The notes under the pieces are model-generated. The model had not been told where the DNA came from, did no database searches, and saw nothing but the letters and a program-made list of their open reading frames with translations. 64,000 bases of DNA from Morganella morganii H1r (GTDB taxonomy: Bacteria; Pseudomonadota; Gammaproteobacteria; Enterobacterales; Enterobacteriaceae), in contig NZ_AYMP01000010.1 of the NCBI RefSeq assembly GCF_000633515.1, positions 218,474 through 282,473 of the forward strand. The letters are read 5' to 3'. Position numbers and translations under genes: made by a program. How positions within the stretch are numbered: the first letter of the stretch is position 1; each line of letters begins with the position of its first letter. Below, piece by piece: positions 53,593 to 62,799 of this stretch.

Positions 53593-54340
53593 TTCCGATA
53601 AAACGAAACTGATTGCGGATGTACGGGTTATCACTGAACCGGAAAAAAAGGGCATGCTTATGACATTACGATATCCGCCTGCATGATGACACATAGCGCC
53701 TCCGTACCAACAGCGTTAATGTCCGGTGATACACCTTTACCCGGGGGCGCAGATCCCGGCTGAAGCACAGATGTGCAGTTTGGTTGCAGTGGCGGGTGAT
53801 TTCCTGTCTTTTTAATATATTGAAATAAAAGTATTATTTTTTTAAAAAGGAAAAAATAAAAATAAAACAGCAGAATATAGTGTTTTTGGCCGGTTATGTC
53901 GCACCGGGCAGAGTGAAAAATACGGTATTTTTGTAATATTTCCCTGAAATTTCATTTTTATTGTTATTATTCATATTGTTATTGATGCTTTGTATTTTGT
54001 TACATATTTTATTTCTGTGATCTGAAAAAAAATGGCTTTTTTCTTATTTTTTACAATATGTTAGATAGTTATGTTAAAAAACGTAGTGATTTGTTTTTTT
54101 TGTGATCTGAATTATTACACCTACTAACTCTTAATCAGCTCTTCCATGTAGTCATATATCCTGTTTTTACAACGATTTTAACTTAAGTGACGGATCCTGT
54201 GAGATACAAACATCTTTCTGGTCTTTACAGACCGGTAAGTGAAATTTATTATTTCGCGGCTTACCACCATGCGCATTGGCTGATGGCAACATATTGTCAG
54301 ATAACTCATTGTTATCATTTTATATTATAAGGAATTTACC
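53593..54340. other. AT-rich gene-free region upstream of hcp
   Basis: About 750 bases without a supported gene; it must contain the hcp promoter. An 11-base direct repeat tgtgatctgaa occurs at 54016-54026 and 54101-54111. No sigma-54 or phage-like attachment motif was recognised. Confidence 0.45.
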
Positions 54341-54859
54341 ATGCCAACTCCGTGCTATATCTCCATCGAAGGCAAAACCCAGGGCAACATCACTGCCGGT
54401 GCCTTTACCGCTGAGTCTGTCGGCAACATCTATGTACAGGGTCACGAAGATGAGATGCTGGTACAGCAGTTTGACCATATCGTCACCGTTCCGACAGATC
54501 CGCAGTCCGGTCAGCCGTCCGGTCAGCGTGCACACCGTCCGTTCAAATTTACTGTGGCAATGAACAAAGCGGTTCCGCTGCTGTACAACGCCCTGGCGGC
54601 CGGTGAAATGCTGCCGAATGTCGAACTGAAATGGTACCGCACGTCTGTTGAAGGTAAACAGGAGCACTTCTTCACCACGTCACTGGAAGATGCCACTATC
54701 GTCAATATCGACTGCAAAATGCCTCACTGCCAGGATCCGTCCAAATCGGATTACACGCAGCTGATTGAAGTCTCGCTGTCCTACCGTAAAGTCAGCTGGG
54801 ATCACACCGTTGCAGGCACCTCCGGTGCTGATGACTGGCGTGCGCCAATCGAAGCGTAA
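54341..54859 (+). CDS. hcp: T6SS tube protein Hcp
   Basis: A 172-residue Hcp1-family protein: MPTPCYISIEGKTQGNITAGAFT, the HEDEMLVQQFDHIVTVPTDPQSGQPSGQR region and IEVSLSYRKVSWDH. Hcp hexamers stack into the tube fired by the type VI secretion system. No tss structural genes are in the window, so this is an auxiliary hcp-vgrG-effector island served by a T6SS encoded elsewhere. Codon use is biased as for abundant proteins. Confidence 0.95.
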   Translation: MPTPCYISIEGKTQGNITAGAFTAESVGNIYVQGHEDEMLVQQFDHIVTVPTDPQSGQPSGQRAHRPFKFTVAMNKAVPLLYNALAAGEMLPNVELKWYRTSVEGKQEHFFTTSLEDATIVNIDCKMPHCQDPSKSDYTQLIEVSLSYRKVSWDHTVAGTSGADDWRAPIEA

Positions 54860-54870
54860 TGTACTGATTT

Positions 54871-54907
54871 ACACCACAAATCCCGTCCGGGGTTTGTGGT
54901 GTTTTTG
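54871..54907 (+). terminator. Terminator between hcp and vgrG
   Basis: A 10-bp stem (54871-54880 with 54893-54902) with a GC-rich inner loop and five T. It should let hcp be transcribed in excess over vgrG and the effector. Confidence 0.82.
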
Positions 54908-54969
54908 CTTTATTACGAAGAACACCGGCATGCCGGGCATTCATCCGTCAGACCCGTACCGGAGCCGGC

Positions 54970-56871
54970 ATGCTTGCTGAAGACCCCAAAAAGAAGGCGG
55001 CAGATATTGCCGCACTGAAAGACTCCCTTGTTCAACAACCGGCGCAGACGGCGTTATCGCTGCTTTCCGGCAATTCGCCTTCCGGGTTGGTATTTACCTG
55101 TAAAATCGGTCAGTTACCGGAGCAAACCTTTTTGGTCACCGAGTTTTCACTCAGTGAATCCCTGTCCTCGCTGTTTTCGCTGACCATCAGCGCCGTCAGC
55201 CTGCTGCCGTCGATCACCTTTGAGGATCATCTCGGCTCTGCCGCGTCACTGACGGTCACCCGTGACGGCGTCAAAGTCCGTACCGTGCAGGGACTGCTGG
55301 CCTCTGCGGAACAGGGCAACACCGACGGCAACAAAACCTGGTATCACTTTCTGATCCGCCCGGAAATGTGGATCATGACCCTTAACCAGGACAGCCGCAT
55401 CTTCCAGAAGCAATCGGTGCCGGAAGTGCTGGCAACATTGCTTAAAGAAGCCCATGTCAAAAATGACCTGAAATTCTATCAGGACGAACTGCATCAGAAA
55501 CGCGATTACATCACCCAGAAGCGGGAATCTGCCTGGGATTTCTGGTGCCGTCTGGCGGCAGAAGAGGGGATTAACTTCTGGTTCGAGGAAGGCCCGAAAC
55601 TGTTTTACAGTGACAATCACCTTGGTATGACCGCCGGTATTCACCTGACCTATAACCCGCAGGCGGATACAGACACCGGTGACAGTACGGCCTTTTCATG
55701 GCGCTACGCCGAACAGCTGTGCAGTGATGTCATTATCCAGAAAGATTACAACCCGGACCGTCCGTCTTATCCGTTTAAACATGAAGTTACCGGTGAGGTG
55801 CATAAACAGCATCCGGTGTATGAAAGTTACGGTCGTTACCGTGATGATGAAACCGGTAAGCCGTTCACCCGGCTGCGTTACGAACAGTCGCAGAATGAAC
55901 GTCAGACCGGCACGGCGGGCACCAACTGTTTTGCCCTGATGCCGGGTAAAATCTTCACCCTGAGCAACCACCCGTCGGCGGTGATGAATCAGCCGTGGCA
56001 GGTGATTACGGTTAATCATCGTGGTACCCAGCCGCTGGCGGATAACAGCGGCGGTGAAGGGACAACGTTCAGCAACACGGTGAAGTTTATCCCCGGCACC
56101 CGCGAATGGCGGCCGCCGTTCCGTTTCCGCCCGCAGGCGGACGGTGACGAGCTGGCTACCGTAGTTGGCCCGAAAGGGGAAGAAATTTACACCAACGAAC
56201 AGGGCGCGGTGAAAGTCTATTTTCACTGGGATCGCTATGCGAACCCCGACCACAGCGCGTCCTGCTGGGTACGGGTGGCGATGGGCTGGAACGGCAGCGG
56301 CTATGGTTTCTCCGCTGTACCGCGTATCGGCCAGGAAGTCATTGTCTCGTATCTTAACGGCGATATTGACCGCCCGATTATCACCGGCTGTACCTATAAC
56401 GGACGTAATTCACCACCGTCGGCATTCCCGGGCAGTAAAACACAAACGGCTTTCCGGACAAAAACGCACAAAGGCGATGGATTCAACGAGCTGCGCTTTG
56501 AGGATGAAAACGGGAAGCAGCAGGTCTTTATTCATGCCCAGCGGGATATGGACACGGTGGTACTGAATGACCGCAGTACGCTGGTGAAAGCGAATCACAG
56601 TGAGCGGATTGAGAAAGATCAGAGTATGACCGTTCTGGGTCACCGGACAGCGGTGATCGGGGAAAATAACAGCGAAACCGTCGGGAAACATAAAACCGTG
56701 GCGGTGGGAAATACCCTGTCAGTGACCGCCGGTGATGTGATCGAACTGCGCTGCGGTGCCAGTGTATTGCGGATGGACAGTGCCGGACGGGTGACAATCA
56801 ACGGCACTGCATTCAGCTTTGAAGCCAGTGGTCCGGTGCAGATCACCGGCAAAGATGTGGATATTAACTGA
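54970..56871 (+). CDS. vgrG: T6SS spike protein VgrG
   Basis: A 633-residue VgrG (TssI). It has gp27-like domains in the first ~370 residues (SLSSLFSLTISAVS, AWDFWCRLAAEEGINFWFEEG), the gp5-like OB fold (VVGPKGEEIYTNEQGAVKVYFHWDR and VRVAMGWNGSGYGFSAVPRIGQEVIVSYLNGDIDRPIITG), and a beta-helix needle ending ITGKDVDIN. There is no C-terminal effector extension, consistent with a separately encoded PAAR-type effector. Confidence 0.95.
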   Translation: MLAEDPKKKAADIAALKDSLVQQPAQTALSLLSGNSPSGLVFTCKIGQLPEQTFLVTEFSLSESLSSLFSLTISAVSLLPSITFEDHLGSAASLTVTRDGVKVRTVQGLLASAEQGNTDGNKTWYHFLIRPEMWIMTLNQDSRIFQKQSVPEVLATLLKEAHVKNDLKFYQDELHQKRDYITQKRESAWDFWCRLAAEEGINFWFEEGPKLFYSDNHLGMTAGIHLTYNPQADTDTGDSTAFSWRYAEQLCSDVIIQKDYNPDRPSYPFKHEVTGEVHKQHPVYESYGRYRDDETGKPFTRLRYEQSQNERQTGTAGTNCFALMPGKIFTLSNHPSAVMNQPWQVITVNHRGTQPLADNSGGEGTTFSNTVKFIPGTREWRPPFRFRPQADGDELATVVGPKGEEIYTNEQGAVKVYFHWDRYANPDHSASCWVRVAMGWNGSGYGFSAVPRIGQEVIVSYLNGDIDRPIITGCTYNGRNSPPSAFPGSKTQTAFRTKTHKGDGFNELRFEDENGKQQVFIHAQRDMDTVVLNDRSTLVKANHSERIEKDQSMTVLGHRTAVIGENNSETVGKHKTVAVGNTLSVTAGDVIELRCGASVLRMDSAGRVTINGTAFSFEASGPVQITGKDVDIN

Positions 56872-56880
56872 GGAAACCGC

Positions 56881-57888
56881 ATGCCGGTACATGTTATCAA
56901 TCAGACGCCGTTCCCGCATTTTGCCTTCAGAAAACTCGGGTACAGGGGAGAGCACTGGTTTACGGTGGTGGTCAGAGTTACCTGTGATATTGACCCGGTG
57001 ACCGGACAATGCAGTTTTTCAGATGAACAACAGCCGGTCATTATGGCGGACAGATACCGGAACAACCCCGAAAACAGCAGTCTGCTGACTGAAACAGATC
57101 TGATTTTCCGTAAACCCGGGGGGGAGTTTTACATCACCGGCACAGCTTACACAACGGATAACATACCGCAGCCTCAGTGGATCGCCGGGTTCACGTTCGG
57201 GCAACTGCAAAAGCAACTGACACTGAGTGGTCCGCGTTTCTGGTCATATCATCAGGGCTGGAAAGCGGATGCACCGGCAGCAGTGACGGCATTACCGCTG
57301 ATTTATGAAAATGCGTATGGCGGTCATGATATTTCCGGGGCATATCCGGCTAATCCGGTCGGAACAGGCTGGTTCTCTGCGGATAATGCCGATAAATCAG
57401 CGCGGTATCCTCTTCCCCGGATCACCCTGCCGGGGTCTGAATCTGTACCGCCGGTTTTCGGCATGCCGTGGCCGGCGGCCGGGTTCGGGCTGTACAGCCG
57501 GTGGTGGTCACCGCGTCTTCAGTATGCCGGTACGTATGATAATGACTGGCTGGAAAACACACGGCCTTATTATCCCGCAGATTTTAAACCGGATTTCTTT
57601 ATGGGCGCGCCGGCTGACCAGCAACAGGAAGGCTATTTTGACGGCAATGAAACACTGACCATCCGGGGGATGTTTCCGGAGGTGCCGGAAGCCTCATTCC
57701 GGTTACCTGAAATCGGTTTTTTTGCGGTACAGGATATCCCGGGAGAGCCGCTGGTGCCGGATGACTGTGTCCTCGATACCGTACATCTTTCTCTGGACGA
57801 GCGTAAGCTCTGCCTGACCTGGCGATACAGTCTGACGGATATTCTCCCCGGTATTCCCCTTCAGATCCATGCGTACAAACTGTCATAA
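56881..57888 (+). CDS. DUF2169 T6SS effector adaptor
   Basis: A 335-residue protein with the DUF2169 pattern: PFPHFAFRKLGYRGEHWFTVVVRVTCDI near the N-terminus, then YENAYGGHDISGAYPANPVGTGW and PPVFGMPWPAAGFGLYSRWWSPR. DUF2169 proteins are encoded between vgrG and PAAR-like (DUF4150) effectors and help load them onto the spike. Gene order here is exactly that, with gaps of about 10 bases on both sides. Confidence 0.85.
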   Translation: MPVHVINQTPFPHFAFRKLGYRGEHWFTVVVRVTCDIDPVTGQCSFSDEQQPVIMADRYRNNPENSSLLTETDLIFRKPGGEFYITGTAYTTDNIPQPQWIAGFTFGQLQKQLTLSGPRFWSYHQGWKADAPAAVTALPLIYENAYGGHDISGAYPANPVGTGWFSADNADKSARYPLPRITLPGSESVPPVFGMPWPAAGFGLYSRWWSPRLQYAGTYDNDWLENTRPYYPADFKPDFFMGAPADQQQEGYFDGNETLTIRGMFPEVPEASFRLPEIGFFAVQDIPGEPLVPDDCVLDTVHLSLDERKLCLTWRYSLTDILPGIPLQIHAYKLS

Positions 57889-57899
57889 GGACACGGACG

Positions 57900-60800
57900 A
57901 TGACCAAAAAAGTGGTGGGTAATAAAAACGCGGATTACTGCGTGGTGTCATCCGGTCCGGATGTCTGTCAGGTCGGTAACTCTGTTATTCCGTTTGACAG
58001 TTTTCAGCAACTGGGAGCAGAACAAACCTATGTCAAAACCGTCCGGGTGAACGGTGTGTCGACGCTGACGGTTGGCAGCGTCATTAAAGGCACTCAGGGA
58101 AATGCCGGTTCCGGCATTATCTCCGGTACCAGCCTGGGCAGCGGGGACTGCGTGATCACCAGTGGTTCACCAACGGTCAATTTTTGCAAAAAACCGGCGG
58201 CGTTCCATGGTTCCGATGTCATGATGAACAATAATAATGTTCCGGCTGTTCTGTATACCCTTGAGAAGGAACACAATATTGCAAAAACCGCAGACCCGGT
58301 TGAGCCTCAGAAGGAAAAATCAATTTTTGAAAAACTGGATGAGGTGAACGGAGACATTTATAAAAGAAACACAGACACAGCACTGTCAGCGTATGAGCAT
58401 GATGCTCTGGAAGGATTTGTCAGAGAAGGTATTAATGAAAGCATTATCACCCCGGCTGACATGCTGCTCAGGGGGTCTGCAAATATGGCGGCATTTAATG
58501 CGGAACAGCGGGCCTACAGTCAGTTTGTGTTCAGCACGAAAGAGGAAACACAGACGCGGGTTGAAGCCGCAAGAGAAATAGCAAAAGACGAAAATAAGAT
58601 AACCCTGCCCCGGCTTGAATTAAAAAATGGGGCCCAGAAAGCGGGAGCCTCTGTCTATCATGCTGCTGAGCTGGGTACCGGTGTTTATGGTGTTGCGGCA
58701 TTGGCCAGAAAGGGCATCAAAGCACTTACCCGGGTTTTCAGTAAAACGCCTGCTGCCCCCAAAGTTGTGCCTGTCAGAACCAAACCTCAGAATGAAAATA
58801 CCGTCAGCGGAAAAAAAGAGGGCTCTTCCGCAGAAACATCATCCTGTATGTCGGATCCTGTGGATGTGGCAACCGGGGATTTTATCCAGGTCTGGCCGGT
58901 TCTGAACCTTCCCGGATTGTTGCCGGTATCGTTACAGCGGACTTATCGATCTACCGCGGCGATATCGGGGTTATTTGGTCCGAAATGGGCGGATAACTGG
59001 TCAGCACGGATTGAGGTTGGCCCGGATACCCTGATTTACCATGATAATGAAGGGGTGAAGGTAATGTATCCGGTTTCGGAGAACACCCTGAATATCCGCA
59101 ACGTCTGTTATCCCCGCGCGTTACTGACAGGCACGCGGGACGGCGACATCCGTCTGTCTGATAACCGCACTCAACTGACACAGCACTTTAATCATGTCTG
59201 CGGAAATACCCGCAAACTGTCTGCCATTACAGACAGCAACGGGCAGCGTCTTGATTTTCATTATAACGATGAACACCATCTTATACGGTTAACCCGGAAT
59301 GGTACGGCGCTGCTCAGTTTCAGTTACTGTGACGGTCAGTTAATCACGATCAGTCTGGCCGGTTCACCCGCTTCCCCTCCGCTGGTGACCTGCCGGTATG
59401 ACCGCCACGGCTATCTGAGTGAATGTGATGCTTTTCAGCAGAACCACCTGTGGCACGAATATACCGCTGACGGCTTTATGACCCGCTGGCATGACACCGA
59501 TCAGACCGATTATTTCCTTAAGTATGATGAGCGCGGGCGGGTTACCCGCAGTGAATCACCTTCCGGTTACTGGGGCGGCCGGTTTATTTATGATGATGTT
59601 CACCGGATGACCACATACAATGATGATGAAGGCGGGCAGTTTTATTACTGTTACGATGATGCCGGTCTGGTGACCCTCAGTATTGATCCCCTGGGCAGAG
59701 AAATCAGGACGGAGTGGGAAAACGGGCAGAAAGTCAGTGAGACCAATGCCGCCGGGCAGACGACCCGTTATTGTTACCATTACGATGGAACACCGGCTCA
59801 GGTCATTTTACCGGACGGGCGCTCTGCGGAGTATCAGTATAATGAACGGGGGCTGCTGACTGACATTGTCAGCCCGTTTAATGATACGTGGAAAATGGAA
59901 TATGACCCGCAGGGAAACCTGACCGGCATGACGTCCCCGCAGGGGCAGACCGTACACTATGAATATGATCAGTACGGAGCGTTATTAAAAGCCATTTTAC
60001 CGGGCGGCGCACACTGGCAGTATCAGTACAATGAGACGCATCAGCTCATTAAGCAGACTGACCCGTACCGGAACAGCACTGAATTTGTTTCTGACGCTTT
60101 CGGACGCCTCACCCATCTCACGGATGCACTGAATAATACCACCCGTTATCACTATGATCCGTCTCATGCGGGGGTTAACGGCAGTATCAGTGACATTTTC
60201 CTGCCTGACGGTGTGCATCAGCATATTGATTATGACAGTGAACGCCGGGTGGTGGCGGTCACTGACGGCGAGGGCAAAATAACCCGTTACCGTTACGGGC
60301 CGTTTGACCTGCTGCTGGCGATGGTTCGCCCTGACGGTACAGAAATCCGCTTTGAATATGACGGCCTGACGCGGCTGAAAAAAGTGATTAATGCGGCCGG
60401 GGATGAATACCGCTATGAGCGGGATAAAGCCGGGCAGATTATCCGCGAGACCGATTTTACCGGACGGGAGATTCAGTACCGTTATGACCGGCTCGGCCGC
60501 CGTACAGCCACCCGTTACCCGGATCAGCATGAAATCCGCTGGTCGTACTCCCCGGAAGGGCTGATAACCCGGCAGGATATCTGGTTTGATGACGGCACAC
60601 GCAGTGAACTGAAATCCGCCACGCACTATGAATATAACGCCCGGATGCAGCTTATCCGCGCCGAAAATCCGGATGCGGTCACGGAGTTTGAGTATGACGC
60701 CGCCGGGCGGCTTATCTGTGAAAAAATCAATGGCCGTGAAATTCAGCATGAGTGGGACGCGCAGACAGACCGGCTCACACAGACCCGGTTCGGGTCGCAG

Positions 60801-62399
60801 GCATTACAGTATCAGTACGGATTACAGGGTGAACTGACCCGGTTTCAGGCCGGAAAACATCAGCCGCTGCAACTGAGCCGCAATGCGCTCGGGCAGGAAT
60901 ACCTGCGTCACAGTCAGTCCGGTTTTGCCTCATCGCGCCATTACACGGCGACCGGTATGCTGGCGCATCAGACCGCCGGGCGCGGGTCGGACAGTTATCT
61001 TCAGGCGTTGCGGGACAACCCGGTACAGCCGCCTGCCGCCAGTGATGTTAACCGGAGCTGGCAGTATGACAAAGCCTATAACATCACGGCGATTGATGAC
61101 CACCGCTGGCGCCGTATGCAGTACCGCTATAATCAGAATGACCAGATTGAGCACACGTCCTTCGGCGGTTTATATCCTCAGACAGAGCAGTTCAGCTACG
61201 ATACCAACCTGAACATCCGGCAGCAGACGCTGATACCGGGTGAGGCGCAGGGTGCCCTGCATCAGTTATCGCAGCAACAGCAGGCGGGGCGGGTGGTCCG
61301 GCGTACTACACCAACAGGACATCAGGAATACCACTACGATATCAACGGGCGTCTGGAGCGGAAAACAGAACACCGGAACGGCTTCCGCCCGCGCGAGTGG
61401 CGCTATCAGTGGGACACCTTAAATCAGCTGACATCCTGCTTCACCCCGCAGGGTGACTGCTGGCGTTACACCTATGATGCCTTCGGCCGCCGCCTGAGCA
61501 AATATCAGGTGGTGAATGCACAGGAACCGGTACATCTTCAGCATCTGAATCAGCAGCCGGTGGTCCGTGGTTGGCAGTACCTGTGGTCCGGCAATCAGAT
61601 GATTGAGGAAGTGCCGGTCTATGCGGACGGCGCGGTGGCGTATGACGCAGGGGTTCAGTGGCTGTATGAACCGGGCGCACTGGTTCCGGCGGCGCGGTAT
61701 GAAAAAGGAAAACTGCATTACCTGGTCACCGACCATCAGGGCACGCCGCGTGAAATCTTCACGGAAACCGGGACGGTCAGTTGGGCAGCACGGCCGGACA
61801 CGTGGGGACAGATGGCGTTCTGGAGCCTGAAAACCAGTGCCAATGACCCGAATTATACCGAATGTCACTTCCGCTTCGCGGGACAATATGAAGATGCAGA
61901 AACGGGCTTGTACTACAACCGGTTCCGCTATTATGATAAGGACACGGGACAGTACATCAGCCCCGATCCGATAGGACTGGAAGGCGGCTTTAACCCGTAC
62001 GGGTATGTGCACAATCCGACGGGGTGGATAGATCCGTTTGGGTTGATGTGTTGTCCTATTATTGATTCGGGTAAATTTGACTATTTTTTTGGTCGAGTAA
62101 ATTCTAACCCGCATAACAAAGCGCGCTCAGAACAAATGGCAATGGTTATGAAACAGCTTGGTGTGGCTGACAATCCAGCTGGCCACAAATTGTTGTCAGA
62201 TCATTTAATTCAAGCGGCTAATACTCCATCTAATATTGCAAATCAATTTACCAAAACAGTTAAAGGTGAAAATTTAACCTTTGTAACTAAAGATTCTCTT
62301 TTTGCTGGGCCAAGTGGAAAATTTGCTCACTTTGAATCTACTTGGGAAGTGATGAATGATGGAACTTTAAGGCTAACAACTATGATCCCTAAATTATGA
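57900..62399 (+). CDS. PAAR-like (DUF4150) Rhs effector with C-terminal toxin
   Basis: A 1499-residue polymorphic toxin. Residues 1-125 are a DUF4150 PAAR-like tip domain. A linker follows, then the Rhs core (about 315-1382) beginning DPVDVATGDFIQ with many YD repeats, and closing with the self-cleavage-type boundary YISPDPIGLEGG...WIDPFGL. The last 117 residues (from MCCPIIDSGKFDYFFGRV) are the toxin; DNA from about 62050 turns sharply AT-rich, marking an exchanged tip. The toxin contains SNPHNKARSEQ, LLSDHLIQAA and SLFAGPSGKFAHFESTWEV, a pattern I know from other polymorphic toxins, but I cannot name its activity. Confidence 0.92.
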   Translation: MTKKVVGNKNADYCVVSSGPDVCQVGNSVIPFDSFQQLGAEQTYVKTVRVNGVSTLTVGSVIKGTQGNAGSGIISGTSLGSGDCVITSGSPTVNFCKKPAAFHGSDVMMNNNNVPAVLYTLEKEHNIAKTADPVEPQKEKSIFEKLDEVNGDIYKRNTDTALSAYEHDALEGFVREGINESIITPADMLLRGSANMAAFNAEQRAYSQFVFSTKEETQTRVEAAREIAKDENKITLPRLELKNGAQKAGASVYHAAELGTGVYGVAALARKGIKALTRVFSKTPAAPKVVPVRTKPQNENTVSGKKEGSSAETSSCMSDPVDVATGDFIQVWPVLNLPGLLPVSLQRTYRSTAAISGLFGPKWADNWSARIEVGPDTLIYHDNEGVKVMYPVSENTLNIRNVCYPRALLTGTRDGDIRLSDNRTQLTQHFNHVCGNTRKLSAITDSNGQRLDFHYNDEHHLIRLTRNGTALLSFSYCDGQLITISLAGSPASPPLVTCRYDRHGYLSECDAFQQNHLWHEYTADGFMTRWHDTDQTDYFLKYDERGRVTRSESPSGYWGGRFIYDDVHRMTTYNDDEGGQFYYCYDDAGLVTLSIDPLGREIRTEWENGQKVSETNAAGQTTRYCYHYDGTPAQVILPDGRSAEYQYNERGLLTDIVSPFNDTWKMEYDPQGNLTGMTSPQGQTVHYEYDQYGALLKAILPGGAHWQYQYNETHQLIKQTDPYRNSTEFVSDAFGRLTHLTDALNNTTRYHYDPSHAGVNGSISDIFLPDGVHQHIDYDSERRVVAVTDGEGKITRYRYGPFDLLLAMVRPDGTEIRFEYDGLTRLKKVINAAGDEYRYERDKAGQIIRETDFTGREIQYRYDRLGRRTATRYPDQHEIRWSYSPEGLITRQDIWFDDGTRSELKSATHYEYNARMQLIRAENPDAVTEFEYDAAGRLICEKINGREIQHEWDAQTDRLTQTRFGSQALQYQYGLQGELTRFQAGKHQPLQLSRNALGQEYLRHSQSGFASSRHYTATGMLAHQTAGRGSDSYLQALRDNPVQPPAASDVNRSWQYDKAYNITAIDDHRWRRMQYRYNQNDQIEHTSFGGLYPQTEQFSYDTNLNIRQQTLIPGEAQGALHQLSQQQQAGRVVRRTTPTGHQEYHYDINGRLERKTEHRNGFRPREWRYQWDTLNQLTSCFTPQGDCWRYTYDAFGRRLSKYQVVNAQEPVHLQHLNQQPVVRGWQYLWSGNQMIEEVPVYADGAVAYDAGVQWLYEPGALVPAARYEKGKLHYLVTDHQGTPREIFTETGTVSWAARPDTWGQMAFWSLKTSANDPNYTECHFRFAGQYEDAETGLYYNRFRYYDKDTGQYISPDPIGLEGGFNPYGYVHNPTGWIDPFGLMCCPIIDSGKFDYFFGRVNSNPHNKARSEQMAMVMKQLGVADNPAGHKLLSDHLIQAANTPSNIANQFTKTVKGENLTFVTKDSLFAGPSGKFAHFESTWEVMNDGTLRLTTMIPKL
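60735..61916 (+). repeat. Rhs core segment duplicated downstream (copy 1)
   Basis: This 1182-base stretch of the Rhs core is repeated at 62800-63981, collinear at a constant offset of 2065 bases with no net indel and few substitutions (the main cluster is near 61309-61345). Confidence 0.9.
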
Positions 62400-62716
62400 T
62401 TGAACAATTCGATGACAAAATATTAGATATTTTTGGAATAGAACCAGAAAGTGTTGATGTGGATTTTTTACAGTGGAATTATTGTTTTAGTAGAGAGGGT
62501 GTCAAATTAATTTTTGTATACTCTGTGGATGGAACTGTATCTATTTCACTGTATTTAAATGATGTTTTAATTGCTTTTTGTTTTGGATGTGGATTGAAAA
62601 CATTAAGTATAAGAGATGGTAAAATTTATGGTGAATTTAATTATAATCACGATAAAAGTACGTTAGAACTAGATCCTGTAAATATAACATTTAAATGGAT
62701 AGATAAGCTTTCATAA
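62396..62716 (+). CDS. Immunity protein for the Rhs toxin
   Basis: A 106-residue acidic protein (MIEQFDDKILDIFGIEPESV). No family recognised. Its ATGA overlap with the toxin gene, very AT-rich composition shared with the toxin tip, small size and lack of signal peptide are what cytosolic cognate immunity proteins show. It presumably binds and neutralises the 117-residue tip. A weak hairpin follows near 62725. Confidence 0.8.
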   Translation: MIEQFDDKILDIFGIEPESVDVDFLQWNYCFSREGVKLIFVYSVDGTVSISLYLNDVLIAFCFGCGLKTLSIRDGKIYGEFNYNHDKSTLELDPVNITFKWIDKLS

Positions 62717-62799
62717 ATCAAAAGACCATCAGATCTTCTGACTTTTGCGTTTTTAGAGCTACTCAGTTGTGTTTGTAGTTGTTGGTTCGATTACTTAGA

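Noticed and set aside
59997..60749. 250-codon minus-strand ORF inside the Rhs gene (and others antisense to the ushers, e.g. 35366-36052)
   Set aside because: Codon-complement shadows of long GC-rich plus-strand genes; no start signals or family resemblance.
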